Source: Streptomyces sp. R41 (GTDB taxonomy: Bacteria > Actinomycetota > Actinomycetes > Streptomycetales > Streptomycetaceae). From it: 64,000 nucleotides of DNA. Under the pieces are notes generated by a model. It saw nothing but the letters and a program-made list of their open reading frames with translations, ran no database searches and was not told the origin of the DNA. Location: the NCBI RefSeq assembly GCF_041053055.1, contig NZ_CP163443.1:5997001-6061000 (forward strand). Direction: 5' to 3'. This document shows, one piece after another, positions 62,002 through 64,000 of this stretch (positions are counted from its first letter, which is position 1; every line of letters starts with the position of its first letter). Position numbers and translations under genes: made by a program.

Positions 62002-62985
62002 TCACCCGACGGTGATCGAGTCCAGCTTCTCGCGTAGATAAACATGAGAGTCGACGGGTTCGTACGCGACGCGGCCCACGGGAGCGGGCACGGACTCCAC
62101 GACCGTCCCCGGTGTGCACTCGCCGAAGTAGACGAGGGAGATCAGCTCCTCGGCGGGGGCGTCGGCGGGCGGCGGCAGTACGCGGTGCCGTCCTGAGCGC
62201 CAGCGGTCGCCGGTCCAGCGGGCCATCAGATCGCCGATGTTGATGGTGAACGCCTCCGGGTCGAAGGGCGCGTCCTCCCAGCCGCCCTCGTCCGTGTAGA
62301 CCTGCAGGCCGCCCTTGCCGGCCTGGCGGTCGAGGATCGTGACGGTGCCGAAGTCGGTGTGGGGGCCGATGCGGAACTGGCCCGGCTGGGGGTCCCCGAC
62401 GACCTCCGTGCCCGGATACCAGTTGATGTTGAAGCCGTACGTCGGATGGTCCATGTGCTTGGTGAAGAAGTCCGGCTCCAGGCCGAGGGCCTCGCCCAGG
62501 AGGGCCAGGAGGTGGTTCTCCAGCTCGCCCATCCTCGTCAGGTACTCCTCGCAGAGCTTCTGGAGTTCCGGGGCCTCGGCGGGCCAGACGTTCGGTGCGT
62601 ACCATTCCGCGTTGATCTCCGGGTCCTCGAAGGGCTCGTGGGTCGCGAAGGTGAGCGACTCCTTGAGGTCCGGTGGGGTCTCCGTACCCTCCGAGTAGCC
62701 GTTGGCCTCGGCGCCCGGGCCCAGCCAGCCGCGGCCGCCGACCTGGGCCGCGTACGGCTGCTTCGTCTCGGCGGGGAGGGTGAAGAAGGCGCGGGCCGCC
62801 TCGCGGATGCGGGTGCGCAGGGTCGGGTCCACGCCGTGGCCGGTCACCAGAAGGAAGCCCGCCGTCCGGAGGGCCCGGTCGACGGTGCGGGCGATGTCCG
62901 CCCGGGCCTGAGGGTCTCCCGAGAGCCAGGGGCGCAAGTCGATGGTCGGGATGCGGGGGCCGGTCGGGGTCTTGGGCTCACTCAC
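62002..62985 (-). CDS. isopenicillin-N-synthase-like 2OG-Fe(II) oxygenase
   Basis: 327 residues. N-terminal DIOX_N (IPTIDLRPWLSG, GFLLVTGHGVDP), iron ligands H209 and D211 in IGPHTDFGTVTIL and H267 in SGRHRVL. The 2OG-anchoring R-x-S seems changed: EELISLVYFGE has Leu where Arg is usual, as in some Streptomyces members. Overlaps the deaminase gene by 8 bp at its start. It probably acts with the deaminase on a nucleobase or amine. Confidence 0.9.
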   Translation of the reverse strand: MSEPKTPTGPRIPTIDLRPWLSGDPQARADIARTVDRALRTAGFLLVTGHGVDPTLRTRIREAARAFFTLPAETKQPYAAQVGGRGWLGPGAEANGYSEGTETPPDLKESLTFATHEPFEDPEINAEWYAPNVWPAEAPELQKLCEEYLTRMGELENHLLALLGEALGLEPDFFTKHMDHPTYGFNINWYPGTEVVGDPQPGQFRIGPHTDFGTVTILDRQAGKGGLQVYTDEGGWEDAPFDPEAFTINIGDLMARWTGDRWRSGRHRVLPPPADAPAEELISLVYFGECTPGTVVESVPAPVGRVAYEPVDSHVYLREKLDSITVG

Positions 62986-63448
62986 CGATGTCCTCGTTCC
63001 ACAGTGCCGGGTTGTTCTTGATGAAGTCGCGCATCAGGGACGTGCACTCGGGGTCGTCCAGCAGCACGATCTCCACGCCGTGCTCGGCCAGCCAGTCGTG
63101 GCCGCCCCGGAAGGTCTCGGCCTCGCCGATCACGACCCGGGAGATGCCGAACTGGCGGACCAGACCGCTGCAGTACCAGCACGGCGAGAGGGTCGTCACC
63201 ATGGTCGTACCCCGGTAGGTGCGCTGCCGTCCGGCGGCGCGGAAGGCGGCCGTCTCGGCGTGCGTCGAGGGGTCGTCGTCCTGGACGCGGCGGTTGTGGC
63301 CGCGGCCGAGGAGGGTGCCGTCCGCGCCGTACAGCGCGGCCCCGATCGGGATGCCGCCCTCGGCGAGTCCGGCGCGGGCCTCCTCGACGGCGGTGGCGAG
63401 CCATGCGCGTGCCTGTGCCGGGTCGACCGGTTGATCGATGCGCTCCAT
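62978..63448 (-). CDS. nucleoside/cytosine deaminase (CDD/dCMP fold)
   Basis: 156 residues. Zinc-binding HAE in STHAETAAFRAAG and PCWYC in VTTLSPCWYCSGLV, with RGTTMVTTL before it, fit cytosine deaminase/guanine deaminase-type enzymes; the ending FIKNNPALWNEDIGE resembles yeast-type cytosine deaminase. ATG 63448 preceded by GGAGAGTGGAG. Overlaps the oxygenase start by 8 bp. A PucR-type regulator is divergent, suggesting nucleobase catabolism. Confidence 0.9.
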   Translation of the reverse strand: MERIDQPVDPAQARAWLATAVEEARAGLAEGGIPIGAALYGADGTLLGRGHNRRVQDDDPSTHAETAAFRAAGRQRTYRGTTMVTTLSPCWYCSGLVRQFGISRVVIGEAETFRGGHDWLAEHGVEIVLLDDPECTSLMRDFIKNNPALWNEDIGE

Positions 63449-63549
63449 GACTCCACTCTCCTGTGGCCGAAACACGAGGGCAACGTGCGGAAAGTACTCT
63501 CCGGGCAACCCGCACCCGGACGGACTGTCAGCGCCTGAAGGAGGCTCCC

Positions 63550-64000
63550 GTGCCCGCACTCACCCTCCGCGACATCCTGGCCCTCGATCCCGTCCGCTGC
63601 ACGGAGCCCGAAGTCCTCGCGGGCGAGGGCGCCTTGGACCGGCCCGTGCGGTGGGTGCACTCCAGCGAGGTGTACGAGGGCGCGAACTTCCTCGACGGCG
63701 GCGAGCTGCTCCTCACCAACGGCTTCGGGCTCACCGACGCCGACGAGGGGACCCGGCGGCGGTACGTCCGTGAGCTGGCCGCGCGCGGCGCCGCCGGGCT
63801 CGCGGTGGAGGTCGGGCGCTCACTGGTGCTGATGCCCGAGGAGGTCGCCGACGAGGCCCGCCGGCTGGGGCTCCCGCTGCTGGCCCTGCACCGCGTGGTG
63901 CCGTTCGTGCGCATCACCGAGGCCGCGAACCGGGCGATCGTGGCGCGCGGCCTGTCGGGGCGCGGTTCCGCCGTACGTCCCTGGGGCGACGACCATGCCG
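63550..64000 (+). CDS. PucR-family transcriptional regulator, N-terminal part
   Basis: 150 codons to the window edge, 3' end missing. VPALTLRDILALDPVRCTEPEVLAGEGALDRPVRWVHSSEVYEG is the PucR N-terminal ligand-sensing domain (purine catabolism regulator family); a GGAGG sits 6 bases before GTG 63550. The C-terminal helix-turn-helix (PucR_2) lies beyond the window. Divergent from the deaminase gene, so it probably controls it. Confidence 0.9.
   Translation, partial: MPALTLRDILALDPVRCTEPEVLAGEGALDRPVRWVHSSEVYEGANFLDGGELLLTNGFGLTDADEGTRRRYVRELAARGAAGLAVEVGRSLVLMPEEVADEARRLGLPLLALHRVVPFVRITEAANRAIVARGLSGRGSAVRPWGDDHA

Overview
The window is high-GC actinobacterial chromosome, almost certainly Streptomyces or a close relative. 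Reasons: strong G/C third-position bias in every gene, frequent GTG starts, and typical Streptomyces families (DUF397 and DUF5753-type XRE regulator with a small ATPase, DUF3558 lipoproteins, DUF2637 SpdB-like protein, SAV_915-like protein, CU044_5270-like protein, class I lysyl-tRNA synthetase, class F-type sortase). No integrase, transposase, rRNA, convincing tRNA or CRISPR array was found. It reads as ordinary chromosome with a repeat-rich accessory stretch.

Layout. 1-5.1 kb: DUF4253 gene, then divergent argS and class I lysS. 5.1-10.2 kb: DUF2637 membrane protein, two DUF3558 lipoproteins, rtcB RNA ligase and a truncated tyrosine phosphatase. 10.2-18.2 kb: small redox/transport genes (SDR, YnfA, quinone-oxidoreductase-like, MFS, LLM flavin oxidoreductase plus FMN reductase) with MarR and HxlR regulators, and a 450-bp block of several tandem repeats plus a 147-bp inverted-repeat element also present upstream of lysS. 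18.5-20.8 kb: OmpR-type regulator and histidine kinase.

20.9-34.0 kb: a potassium locus. kdpFABC (preceded by two overlapping micro-ORFs) and kdpE are present, but kdpD is cut to its first 29 codons by a dispersed GC-hairpin repeat. Beyond a divergent membrane-protein gene lie a KimA-like transporter, a 532-residue duplicated-helical-bundle membrane protein and a second large APC-type permease. Upstream of kdp and of these three genes I find the same paired 11-bp direct repeats (core TTNACG), a pattern typical of OmpR/PhoB-family operators. I propose this as a KdpE-type regulon.

34.2-42.1 kb: transglutaminase-like protein, a second OmpR two-component system, GNAT acetyltransferase, then an operon of XRE/DUF5753 regulator, DUF397 protein and a receptor-type Ser/Thr kinase whose extracellular part resembles a periplasmic binding protein, divergent from a small anti-sigma-type ATPase. 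42.1-47.6 kb: sortase with a repeat-rich secreted partner, a lysA-family decarboxylase with a SAV_915-like partner, a DUF574-type methyltransferase and a conserved hypothetical protein.

48.0-55.9 kb: hemL, histidine phosphatase, deacetylase-like lipoprotein, then the system II cytochrome c biogenesis genes (TlpA/ResA-like, ccdA, resB, ccsB). 56-64 kb: ECF sigma factor with its CU044_5270-like partner, SRPBCC protein, a membrane-anchored binding protein paired with a STAND-like ATPase, a 2OG-Fe(II) oxygenase, a nucleoside/cytosine deaminase and the start of a PucR-type regulator that runs off the right edge.
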